From: a bacterium
GTDB lineage: Bacteria > Zixibacteria > MSB-5A5 > WJJR01
Assembly: GCA_021813505.1 (NCBI GenBank)
Contig: JAKAKI010000063.1
Location: 1 to 64,000 of the forward strand
DNA length: 64,000 bases
Reading direction: 5' to 3'
Shown here: piece by piece, positions 8,690-15,187 of the stretch
Numbering within the stretch: position 1 is the first letter of the stretch
Layout of the letters: each line of letters opens with the position of its first letter
Position numbers and translations under genes: made by a program
Notes under the pieces: generated by a model
What the model saw: only the letters and a program-made list of their open reading frames with translations
The model's database searches: none
Told to the model about the DNA's origin: nothing

Positions 8690-9769
8690 GTGGAACACGC
8701 CGTAATCCTGGCTGGTGGACGTGGTGAACGATTCTGGCCTCTGTCCCGCCGTGGGCGGCCGAAGCAGTTGCTGCCGATCACATCGGAAAAGACGATGCTG
8801 GAGGCGACCATCGACCGGATTTCGCCGGAGTTCAGTGCCGACCGCATTTGGGTGGTGACTGGTGACGAAATCGCCGCTGCCGTCCGCGACTGTGTTCCTG
8901 GTATCCCTCAGAAGAACATCCTGGCAGAACCCAGCAGTAACAACACGTGCATGGCGATCGGCTGGGCGGCCATCGAGCTTTCCGCCATCGATCCCGAGGC
9001 GACGCTGGTGATCTTGTCCGCCGACCACGCCATTGAACCCGCCGCCACCTTGCGCCGCGTGCTCAAGGAAGGTGCCCGCCTGGCAAACTCCGAACCGCAT
9101 CTGGTAACCATCGGGATCACGCCGACGCGCGCTGAGACAGGCTACGGGTATATCGAACTCGGCGCTCACTTCGCCTCCTCCGATGGCATCTCGTCGTATC
9201 AGGTCGAGGCCTTTCGAGAAAAACCAGATCGCAATACGGCGCAGGATTACTATTTCGACAGGCGGCACCTTTGGAATGCCGGCATCTTCGTTTGGACCGC
9301 GAAGACGCTTCTCCAGGCCCTCCGGGAATTCCAACCGGCGATGCATGCCGCGCTCACCCAATACAGCAAATCAATCGGAACGCCCCGTCAGGCCGATGCG
9401 CTCAAGGAGCTCTACGCCGCCACACCCTGCATCTCCATCGACAAGGGAGTGCTGGAGCATGCCGGCAATGTTGTCGTCATCAAGGCCGATGTCGCGTGGG
9501 ATGACGTCGGCAGCTGGCTGGCACTGGGCCGGCTGAAAAAAGGCGGACCGGAGCACAACGTCATCGTTGGCCAGGCGTATCCGCTCCACTCCTTCGACCT
9601 GACCATCTACAACGAAACCGATGATCTCATCTGTGCGCTGGGCGTCTCGGATCTGGTCATCGTACGGACCGGCGACATCACCTTTGTCGCACACAAGTCC
9701 CGTATCGACGAGATTCGGGAACTGACCGATCGGCTGAAGTCCGAAGGGCGCTGGGAGGAGTTCCTCTAG
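8690..9769 (+). CDS. Mannose-1-phosphate guanylyltransferase
   Basis: Makes GDP-mannose from GTP and mannose 1-phosphate, a precursor for surface glycans. The 359-aa product is the short, monofunctional type with no C-terminal isomerase domain. It has the nucleotidyltransferase signature GGRGERFWPLSR and RPKQLLPI near the N terminus, ILSADHAIEP, the FREKPD motif and WNAGIFVWTA. The GTG start at 8690 (EHAVILAGG) is fixed by the position of the signature. The C-terminal ~80 residues form the left-handed beta-helix tail seen in the family. ManC/GmpP-type naming differs between genomes, so no symbol is given. Confidence 0.93.
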   Translation: MEHAVILAGGRGERFWPLSRRGRPKQLLPITSEKTMLEATIDRISPEFSADRIWVVTGDEIAAAVRDCVPGIPQKNILAEPSSNNTCMAIGWAAIELSAIDPEATLVILSADHAIEPAATLRRVLKEGARLANSEPHLVTIGITPTRAETGYGYIELGAHFASSDGISSYQVEAFREKPDRNTAQDYYFDRRHLWNAGIFVWTAKTLLQALREFQPAMHAALTQYSKSIGTPRQADALKELYAATPCISIDKGVLEHAGNVVVIKADVAWDDVGSWLALGRLKKGGPEHNVIVGQAYPLHSFDLTIYNETDDLICALGVSDLVIVRTGDITFVAHKSRIDEIRELTDRLKSEGRWEEFL

Positions 9770-9845
9770 GATTCTTGGGAGATGGATCTGTCCATGATAC
9801 TCCCCCTGACCAATCCGGCTTGTGAGATTGTAGACGATGTAGTTT

Positions 9846-9915
9846 GGGAGGGCGAGGCTCCCGCCGAGCCTCGCCCCCTCGTGAGAAGGTGGCTCGGCAG
9901 GAGTCTCGCCCTCCC
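9846..9915. repeat. Family A 70-bp palindromic element, copy 2
   Basis: GGGAGGGCGAGGCTCCCGCC and its inverted end GGAGTCTCGCCCTCCC, with a diverged centre. It lies between the guanylyltransferase and the TsaC-like gene. Confidence 0.92.
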
Positions 9916-9957
9916 ACGTCCTGCCAGATTCGCGCCTTATTGCCGGCACTGACCACG

Positions 9958-10623
9958 ATGAAGAGCGACCGCATTATCAGGTTTACCCGAAGTGCACCCT
10001 CCGCCAAGCTGATCAGGATTCTGGAGCGCCACCTTCTTGCAGGTGGCGTTGCCGTTTTGCCGACAGAAACCCAATACGCACTGGCCGCCATCGCCACGAG
10101 TAAAAGGAATGTGGCACGAGTTCGCGCGATCAAAGGCCGGTCGGACAAGCTCCCCTTCTCCGTGTTCCTGCCGGACTGCCAATCTCTGCATCGCTGGCGC
10201 GTGGAGTTGCCCGAGTCGGCGGAGCTCCTGGCCGAGGCATTCTGGCCCGGCCCCATGACCCTCATCCTGCCAACGCGCCATGCCGCCTTGCGCCGCCTCG
10301 GTGGTGGCGCCACAGTCGGAATCCGAGTGTCTCCCGAACCAGTGATCGAAAAACTGTGCCGCCGTCTGGGTACGCCGCTGCTTGCGACCAGTGCAAATCC
10401 TTCAGGTTTGGTATTGTCTGCCCGAGAGGAAAACCATTGGTTGAGCACTCAGGTGGAGGTGCACGGCATGATTTGGGCCCGACCCGCCCGGTACAGGCGG
10501 CACGTTACTTCGACAGTGCTCGACTGCACCAGTCCCCGAATCCGTGCCGTGCGGCCTGGCGCAATCCCGGAGCGGATATGGCGGCAGGCGCTCCCGTCCG
10601 ATACTATCGAGAGAGTGCGTTAA
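9958..10623 (+). CDS. Threonylcarbamoyl-AMP synthase (TsaC/Sua5/YrdC family)
   Basis: Makes threonylcarbamoyl-AMP from threonine, bicarbonate and ATP for the t6A37 modification of ANN-decoding tRNAs. The 221-aa product contains the YrdC fold with VAVLPTETQYAL, AIKGRSDKLPFS (the Lys/Arg-rich nucleotide site), WPGPMTLIL, and LLATSANPSG. There is no Sua5 C-terminal domain. The ATG 9958 start excludes the upstream frame, which is just the family A repeat read through. The next gene, 20 bases on, is an LMW phosphatase, a frequent neighbour. Confidence 0.9.
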   Translation: MKSDRIIRFTRSAPSAKLIRILERHLLAGGVAVLPTETQYALAAIATSKRNVARVRAIKGRSDKLPFSVFLPDCQSLHRWRVELPESAELLAEAFWPGPMTLILPTRHAALRRLGGGATVGIRVSPEPVIEKLCRRLGTPLLATSANPSGLVLSAREENHWLSTQVEVHGMIWARPARYRRHVTSTVLDCTSPRIRAVRPGAIPERIWRQALPSDTIERVR

Positions 10624-10643
10624 TCACGCGCTAACGGTGTTTG

Positions 10644-11183
10644 ATGGCTGAAGCGAAATCCCCCGGCTCCTATATGGTCCTTCTCGTCTGCACGGGGAAC
10701 ACCTGCCGCAGCCCGATGGCCGCCGGCCTGATGAAAAAACTCCTAGCCGACAAGAAGGGCTCAACGCCACCCATCACCGTTGTCTCGGCCGGCACAATGG
10801 GACTGATCGGGATGCCCGCCACCGATCTGGCCATTGAAGTATCCGCCAGCTATGGGGTTGATATCAGCGAACATCTCTCACAAGCGGCCACCCCGGAACT
10901 CCTCGATCAGGCCGATCTGGTGCTGGCCCTCTCCGCCGATCATCATGAGTATTGCCGCGCGATGGGTGTGCCCGCTGAACGCCTCTTCATGCTGCGCGCC
11001 TTCCCCCAGCATCCGCAGGGGCTGGCGCAATACCAGATTCCCGATCCGATCGGTGGCAACCGGGACCAATATCAACGGACGTTTTACCTGATCGAAGAAG
11101 CGTTGCGTCGTGGCCTGCCCGCGCTCATAGCGAGGGCGAATCCCTCGGAAACGAACGACGAACCAAGCGGCGACGCCTCATGA
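10644..11183 (+). CDS. Low-molecular-weight protein-tyrosine phosphatase family protein
   Basis: The P-loop CTGNTCRS begins at Cys16, with Arg22 closing the CX5R phosphate-binding loop, and the general-acid motif DPIGG is present. The fold serves tyrosine phosphatases, protein-arginine phosphatases and arsenate reductases; Thr in the CTGNTCR loop is typical of YwlE-like arginine phosphatases, so that is one plausible role. 179 aa from ATG 10644; TTG 10641 adds one residue. The last ~15 residues are a polar tail. The ATGA overlap at 11180-11183 belongs to the open frame of the next gene, whose true start is probably downstream. Confidence 0.9.
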   Translation: MAEAKSPGSYMVLLVCTGNTCRSPMAAGLMKKLLADKKGSTPPITVVSAGTMGLIGMPATDLAIEVSASYGVDISEHLSQAATPELLDQADLVLALSADHHEYCRAMGVPAERLFMLRAFPQHPQGLAQYQIPDPIGGNRDQYQRTFYLIEEALRRGLPALIARANPSETNDEPSGDAS

Positions 11184-11259
11184 CAATCGGCCCCGCTATC
11201 ACACGATGCCTTGAGTTCGTCGTGAGAGTGCCACACCTCCTCGCGTTCAGAAAAGGAAT

Positions 11260-11338
11260 GGTGGGCAAAGCCCACCCTACAGGATTCGTACGTTGGGCTA
11301 AGCTCATTGATGGATTAGTAGGGTGGACTTTGCCCACC
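11260..11338. repeat. Family F inverted-repeat element (GGTGGGCAAAGCCCACC type)
   Basis: GGTGGGCAAAGCCCACCCTAC at 11260-11280 faces GTAGGGTGGACTTTGCCCACC at 11318-11338, each arm itself a hairpin. It lies between the phosphatase and the DUF3108 gene, in a stretch that stays open in frame but gives a non-protein-like N terminus (GKAHPTGF, GWTLPTG). Confidence 0.82.
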
Positions 11339-11416
11339 GGCCCCCACGAGAGGGACGCGGCTCTGGTCTTGCGGAATCCCCACCGATCCAAACGTTACTT
11401 ATGGCTCCGTCCGCTC

Positions 11417-12331
11417 ATGAGTGTGGCAATGCCACGCGCTGCCGCACTCGTTCTGTCGTCCCTGTTCCTTTTCAGTGGTGCGGACACTCCTGTCCGCACT
11501 CCCAACGTCCCCGAGTCAGCATTGTCCGCACAGCTTGGACGGCAATCCGACTCCGCCAGACCCACCCCCGCGTTGGAGGTCGGCCCCTCCCACGCCGCAC
11601 AGGATACAACGCGCCGTGGGACGGTCCCGTGGCCGCCGCGCCCAATTCGCAATTTCTCCTTCGGCGTGGGGGAGACATTGCATTACGATATCGGTTGGCA
11701 GTCAATTGTGGCGGGCAAAGGCCAGATGGTCGTCAATGCGCCCGTCGATACCAACCAGCGCCTGTGTTTCCCGGTTGTCTCGACCGTCGAGTCGACACCG
11801 TTCTTTTCAACCTTCTACCGTGTCGACGACAGTGCCGTATCGTTCATCGATGTCCGCCAGATCTATCCGGTTCGATTCGAGAAGTACCTGCGCGAAGGAA
11901 AATACCGCTCCGATCAAATCGCCGATTTCGATGCCACCACCGGCAAGGCGTACACGCCGAAGGACACGCTCGATATCCCGGCCTATGTCCAGGATGCGCT
12001 ATCGTTGCTGTACTACGTGCGTACGCTCGACATGAAGCCGGAAACCGAATTCACGGTCGACAATTTCACCGGCAAGAAATCGTACACCCTGACGGTCCGA
12101 ATTCTCCATCGCGAACGGATCGAGGTCAAAGCCGGCACATTCAGTACCATCGTGGTCGAGCCGCTGCTTCAAGCCGCGGGATTGTTCAAACAGGAAGGCA
12201 AACTCAAAGTCTGGCTCACCGATGACCGGCTGCACCTGCCGGTCCTGATGAAATCCAAAGTCCTCGTCGGCTCAATCGTCGCCGAACTGACCGACTATCG
12301 GCTGGGGACTGTACGACGGTATTCCCCATGA
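11417..12331 (+). CDS. Exported DUF3108 protein
   Basis: DUF3108 proteins are periplasmic or envelope proteins of unknown activity. From ATG 11417 the product (304 aa) begins MSVAMPRAAALVLSSLFLF, a convincing signal peptide. The domain covers about residues 75-300: GETLHYDIGWQSIVAGKGQM, FYRVDDSAVSFIDV, REGKYRSDQIADFD, and the C-terminal EGKLKVWLTDD block. The frame is open back to 11180 but that part is repeat-derived, so the later start is preferred. A short palindrome (11478-11499) is read as ADTPVR right after the signal peptide. It overlaps the next gene by 4 bases. Confidence 0.82.
   Translation: MSVAMPRAAALVLSSLFLFSGADTPVRTPNVPESALSAQLGRQSDSARPTPALEVGPSHAAQDTTRRGTVPWPPRPIRNFSFGVGETLHYDIGWQSIVAGKGQMVVNAPVDTNQRLCFPVVSTVESTPFFSTFYRVDDSAVSFIDVRQIYPVRFEKYLREGKYRSDQIADFDATTGKAYTPKDTLDIPAYVQDALSLLYYVRTLDMKPETEFTVDNFTGKKSYTLTVRILHRERIEVKAGTFSTIVVEPLLQAAGLFKQEGKLKVWLTDDRLHLPVLMKSKVLVGSIVAELTDYRLGTVRRYSP
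11478..11499. repeat. Family E palindrome inside the DUF3108 gene
   Basis: GTGCGGACA-CTCC-TGTCCGCAC, 9-bp perfect arms. It is read in frame at about residues 21-27 of the DUF3108 protein, just after the signal peptide core. A related palindrome lies in the anti-sigma gene at 14566-14587. Confidence 0.78.
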
Positions 12332-13275
12332 CTCCATTCAAATCCGCCGATCTGAGCAAGCTGCGCCGCTCCGACGCAAAGCAGCGCCCGTCCCTGGTTG
12401 ATGTATCGAAGTTCGCCCGCCCGACCGGCCGGGGGGACAGCATCACCGCGTTCCTGAACAATCTGCCCGATTTCCTGAAGGCGGGCGACTGGCGAACGCT
12501 AGTGGACGCCATCGAGTCGGCTTATCGCCGTGGTAAACCCGTTTTCTGGTTTCTCGGTGCGCATGTCCTCAAATGCGGCCTTTCGCCACTCGTGATCGAT
12601 CTACTGAATCACGGTCTGGTCGACGCTCTGGCGTTTAACGGCGCCGGTGCGATCCACGATCTGGAGATTGCGTTTCTCGGCAAGACCAGTGAGGACGTTG
12701 CCGCCAATCTCAAGTCGGGCAAGTTCGGCATGGCCAAGGACACGGCGCAGTGGTTTGCCGCTGGGACAACATTGGCCTCCACTGATGAAGTGGGACTAGG
12801 GGAGGGGATCGGGAAATTCATCGCCAAAGCCAAAGCGCCGCACAAACGCCACTCGCTTCTGGCTCAGGCGTTCAAAGCACAAATTCCGGCGCTTGTCTTT
12901 CCGGCTATCGGCGCGGAGATCGTCGCCCAGCATCCCGAGTATGATGCCGCCAAAGTCGGCGCCGCATCGCATCTGGATTTCCGCATCCTCGCCGCACAGT
13001 GTGCGCGCCTCAATAATGGCGGCGTGGTGCTTCACTTCGGTTCGGCGGTGATTCTCCCCGAGGTCTTCCTCAAAGCCCTGTCGGTCGCCAGAAACCAGCA
13101 CAAGGTCGAGAAATTCACCACGGCCAATTTCGATATGATCCAGCACTACCGCCCCAACGTAAACATCGTCACCCGCCCCACCCAGAACTCCGGTCGCGGC
13201 CTGACCTTTACTGGCCACCACGAACTCATGCTCCCGCTCCTGGCCTGGTCAATCAAGTCCCGCCTGCATTTATAG
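12328..13275 (+). CDS. Conserved protein, deoxyhypusine-synthase-like (uncertain)
   Basis: A 315-aa soluble protein I place only tentatively. It resembles a bacterial family of unknown role distantly similar to deoxyhypusine synthase: GAHVLKCGLSPLVIDLL near 77-93, AFNGAGAIHDLEIAFLGKTS near 101-120, LHFGSAVILPEVFLKAL, NFDMIQHYRP and TGHHELMLPLLAW at the end. The eukaryotic/archaeal enzyme's C-terminal lysine motif is not evident, so hypusination of a bacterial target should not be assumed. Small glycine-rich patches suggest a Rossmann-type nucleotide fold (inference). It overlaps the DUF3108 stop by ATGA, so the two are probably translated together. Confidence 0.55.
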   Translation: MTPFKSADLSKLRRSDAKQRPSLVDVSKFARPTGRGDSITAFLNNLPDFLKAGDWRTLVDAIESAYRRGKPVFWFLGAHVLKCGLSPLVIDLLNHGLVDALAFNGAGAIHDLEIAFLGKTSEDVAANLKSGKFGMAKDTAQWFAAGTTLASTDEVGLGEGIGKFIAKAKAPHKRHSLLAQAFKAQIPALVFPAIGAEIVAQHPEYDAAKVGAASHLDFRILAAQCARLNNGGVVLHFGSAVILPEVFLKALSVARNQHKVEKFTTANFDMIQHYRPNVNIVTRPTQNSGRGLTFTGHHELMLPLLAWSIKSRLHL

Positions 13276-13580
13276 CATGACCCGCACCTGGTAGCATGGG
13301 CTTCCAGCCCATGCCGCACGGGCTGGAAGCCCGTGTTACCACCGCGAACGCGATTCATCAACCGTAGCATAGCCCCTTGTGGGCGTCGTTGGAACTCACT
13401 ACACCGTTCTCCCGGAAAACAGGAGGTCCCGCCGTCGTCATCCTGAGGAGCACACCAGAGCAGACGGACGCCTCGGCATAACTCAGCGCGACGAAGGACC
13501 TGCTGTCCTCCGCGTCCAAGGCGGAACCACTCTTCACTACCATTCCTCTTGCGACTCGCCTCCATCTCATATAATATTCG
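13276..13580. other. Gene-free stretch before the ECF sigma gene
   Basis: It holds a complete family D element (13290-13340), then a stretch with GTCATCCTGAGGAGC near 13437 and CTCAGCGCGACGAAGGACCT near 13482, which reads like a worn copy of another dispersed repeat. A short frame here (13379-13603) has no protein-like content. No convincing promoter was found, although GGAACC at 13523 resembles an ECF -35 box. Confidence 0.55.
13290..13340. repeat. Family D 51-bp double-hairpin element
   Basis: Two hairpins in tandem: GCATGGGC-TTCCA-GCCCATGC and CACGGGC-TGGAA-GCCCGTG, flanked by GGTA and TACC. Same length and organisation as the copy at 15127-15177; the two bracket the sigma/anti-sigma pair. 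Confidence 0.88.
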
Positions 13581-14132
13581 ATGGGCACTATGTCAGACCG
13601 TGATAGATCCATAATCGACGCCTTTCTGCGCGAGGAATCCCGCGCCGTCGCCACGATCACAGAGTGGATTACCCAGGTTATCCGCTGCAAATCTTGGAAT
13701 CACCTCTTCGAGTCTGACGATATAGTTCAAGAGACGCTCATTGCGCTCTTTCTCGAATTAAGGAACAAGAGCTACAGGGGAGAGGGGCTGCGCGCGTACG
13801 TTCAACGGGTCGCCAGCAACAAATGCGTTGATGCCATGCGGCGGTATGGCCGTAATCCCATAGAGTCTGGGCGTGAAGATTGCGACGCACCAGACGGTGT
13901 GCCCAACGCCGAGGACCACCTGGAGTTTCTCCAACAAGTCCGTCTTGCCGAGGCGGTGCTCAATGAATTGAATCCGAGTGACCAGCAATTGATGCGCTGG
14001 CTTCACATCGAACAGATGGACCGTCGGGAGATCGTAGGCCGCTTGCGGATCTCCGATGGGGCTCTCCGGAAGCGAATCTGCGATTGTATGAAGAGAGTGC
14101 GGGAGGTTCGAACCCGCATGGAGAAGCCGTAA
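13581..14132 (+). CDS. ECF-type RNA polymerase sigma factor
   Basis: A 183-aa two-domain sigma-70 family factor. Region 2 includes FESDDIVQETLIALFLEL (about 48-65) and the -10 recognition segment RAYVQRVASNKCVDAMRR. Region 4 is the helix-turn-helix LNPSDQQLMRWLHIEQMDRR through LRISDGALRKRI. There is no region 1 or 3, as in extracytoplasmic-function factors. ATG 13581 or ATG 13590 could start it. The next gene, 33 bases on, encodes a membrane anti-sigma factor with two zinc-finger-like motifs, so the pair should form a signal-responsive switch. Its own target promoters were not identifiable by eye. Confidence 0.9.
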   Translation: MGTMSDRDRSIIDAFLREESRAVATITEWITQVIRCKSWNHLFESDDIVQETLIALFLELRNKSYRGEGLRAYVQRVASNKCVDAMRRYGRNPIESGREDCDAPDGVPNAEDHLEFLQQVRLAEAVLNELNPSDQQLMRWLHIEQMDRREIVGRLRISDGALRKRICDCMKRVREVRTRMEKP

Positions 14133-14165
14133 CAAAAGCCCATCTGGGGCGACAAATGGTGATGG

Positions 14166-15110
14166 ATGGCTGATATGATGGGTCCCGATTCCCACGAGGA
14201 TTGGCAGGCGCTGATCCCGGAGTACCTCTCAGGCGTGCTGTCAGCGGATGAGAAGACAGCACTTGACGGGCATCTGCTCATTTGTTCCGAATGCCGGTCT
14301 GTTCTCGAAGACGCCCGTCGCTTCCATGCCGGCTTGAGCCAATTGGCCAGGGAGGCACAGTCCAACCATCCGACTTCCGATCAAATCAACGAATATGCCA
14401 ACGCTCCGGATGTGATCGAAAGCAGCCTTCGCGAGACCATCTCCCGGCACCTGGCCCTATGCCCGCGCTGCGCCGGCGAAGTTGCTACCCTGGAGGCGGT
14501 TGCCAGGGAATTAGCGGAGGGCGCTGAACCTGACGATCTCGTTGCCGTCTCTGCGCAAATCAGTGGGCCGGACACTCTTGTCCGGCCAGATCTCAGCCAG
14601 AGCACAGTACTTCGTGAGCCCAAACACCTTTCTGGAGGGACCTCGGAGAGCAGCCGTTTCGGAGTGCGTCCGCGAGTGATCTACGCACTCGCCGCTGTCT
14701 TTGTCGCGCTACTGGCCTATCCAGCCTATCGCTGGATCACGCTCCCCACGTCGACCGATTCATCCGTTGTGGGGACAGTCTACAATCTCGCACCTCAGAC
14801 CAGGGGCGGTCTGCGGCCTTCCGAGATCCACGTTCAACCATCAGACGCCACCGTCGAATTCGCTCTGAATACCTCAACGCTGGGGGAGTATCAGCCCAGG
14901 CTTTGTGTTCTGAAATCAAAATCCGAAGAACTCCTCAGAGCGCCCCTGGCGGCCGCCATCTCAGACGATCAGGCAATACGGGTTACTGTCCCGGCACGCC
15001 TGTTACCGAACGGCAATTACACGTTCAGCATTACAGGGGTAAACAAGACCAACGCCTCAGACACCTTGGTCGTGCATTTTCCCTTCATCGTCCGCCCGGA
15101 CACTCTCTAA
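14166..15110 (+). CDS. Membrane anti-sigma factor with zf-HC2-like motifs
   Basis: Probable single-pass regulator that holds the adjacent ECF factor at the membrane. The cytoplasmic part has two HxxxCxxC motifs, HLLICSEC near 37-44 and HLALCPRC near 95-102, the second like a duplicate of the first. Residues about 173-195 (VIYALAAVFVALLAYPAYRW) form one transmembrane helix. The ~120-residue C-terminal part, outside the cytoplasm, has a beta-rich look (SDATVEFALNTST, NGNYTFSITGVN) and could be the sensor. ATG 14166, with further in-frame ATGs at 14175 and 14178. Bases 14566-14587 are a family E palindrome read in frame as GPDTLVRP in the linker before the membrane helix. Confidence 0.82.
   Translation: MADMMGPDSHEDWQALIPEYLSGVLSADEKTALDGHLLICSECRSVLEDARRFHAGLSQLAREAQSNHPTSDQINEYANAPDVIESSLRETISRHLALCPRCAGEVATLEAVARELAEGAEPDDLVAVSAQISGPDTLVRPDLSQSTVLREPKHLSGGTSESSRFGVRPRVIYALAAVFVALLAYPAYRWITLPTSTDSSVVGTVYNLAPQTRGGLRPSEIHVQPSDATVEFALNTSTLGEYQPRLCVLKSKSEELLRAPLAAAISDDQAIRVTVPARLLPNGNYTFSITGVNKTNASDTLVVHFPFIVRPDTL
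14566..14587. repeat. Family E palindrome inside the anti-sigma gene
   Basis: GGCCGGACA-CTCT-TGTCCGGCC, 9-bp arms. It is read in frame as a short segment (GPDTLVR) in the predicted linker between the zinc motifs and the membrane helix, comparable to ADTPVR in the DUF3108 protein. Confidence 0.75.
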
Positions 15111-15126
15111 GCAGGAACGAAACGAC

Positions 15127-15177
15127 GGTAGCACGGCCATCCTGGCCGTGCTGCATGGGCAGGATGCCCATGCTACC
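15127..15177. repeat. Family D 51-bp double-hairpin element
   Basis: GCACGGCC-ATCCT-GGCCGTGC followed by GCATGGGC-AGGAT-GCCCATGC, flanked by GGTA and TACC. It sits between the convergent anti-sigma and CHAT genes, where it could serve as a two-way terminator. Confidence 0.88.
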
Positions 15178-15187
15178 TTATGTGCTC

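Noticed and set aside
11180-11416. Longer start for the DUF3108 protein
   Set aside because: The added 79 residues are translated from a family F repeat, and the signal peptide would be internal.
13523-13551. ECF-like -35 (GGAACC) upstream of the sigma gene
   Set aside because: No matching -10 at the right spacing was found, so autoregulation is not claimed.
13379-13603. + frame (74 codons) before the ECF sigma gene
   Set aside because: Composition is random and part of it overlaps a worn dispersed repeat.
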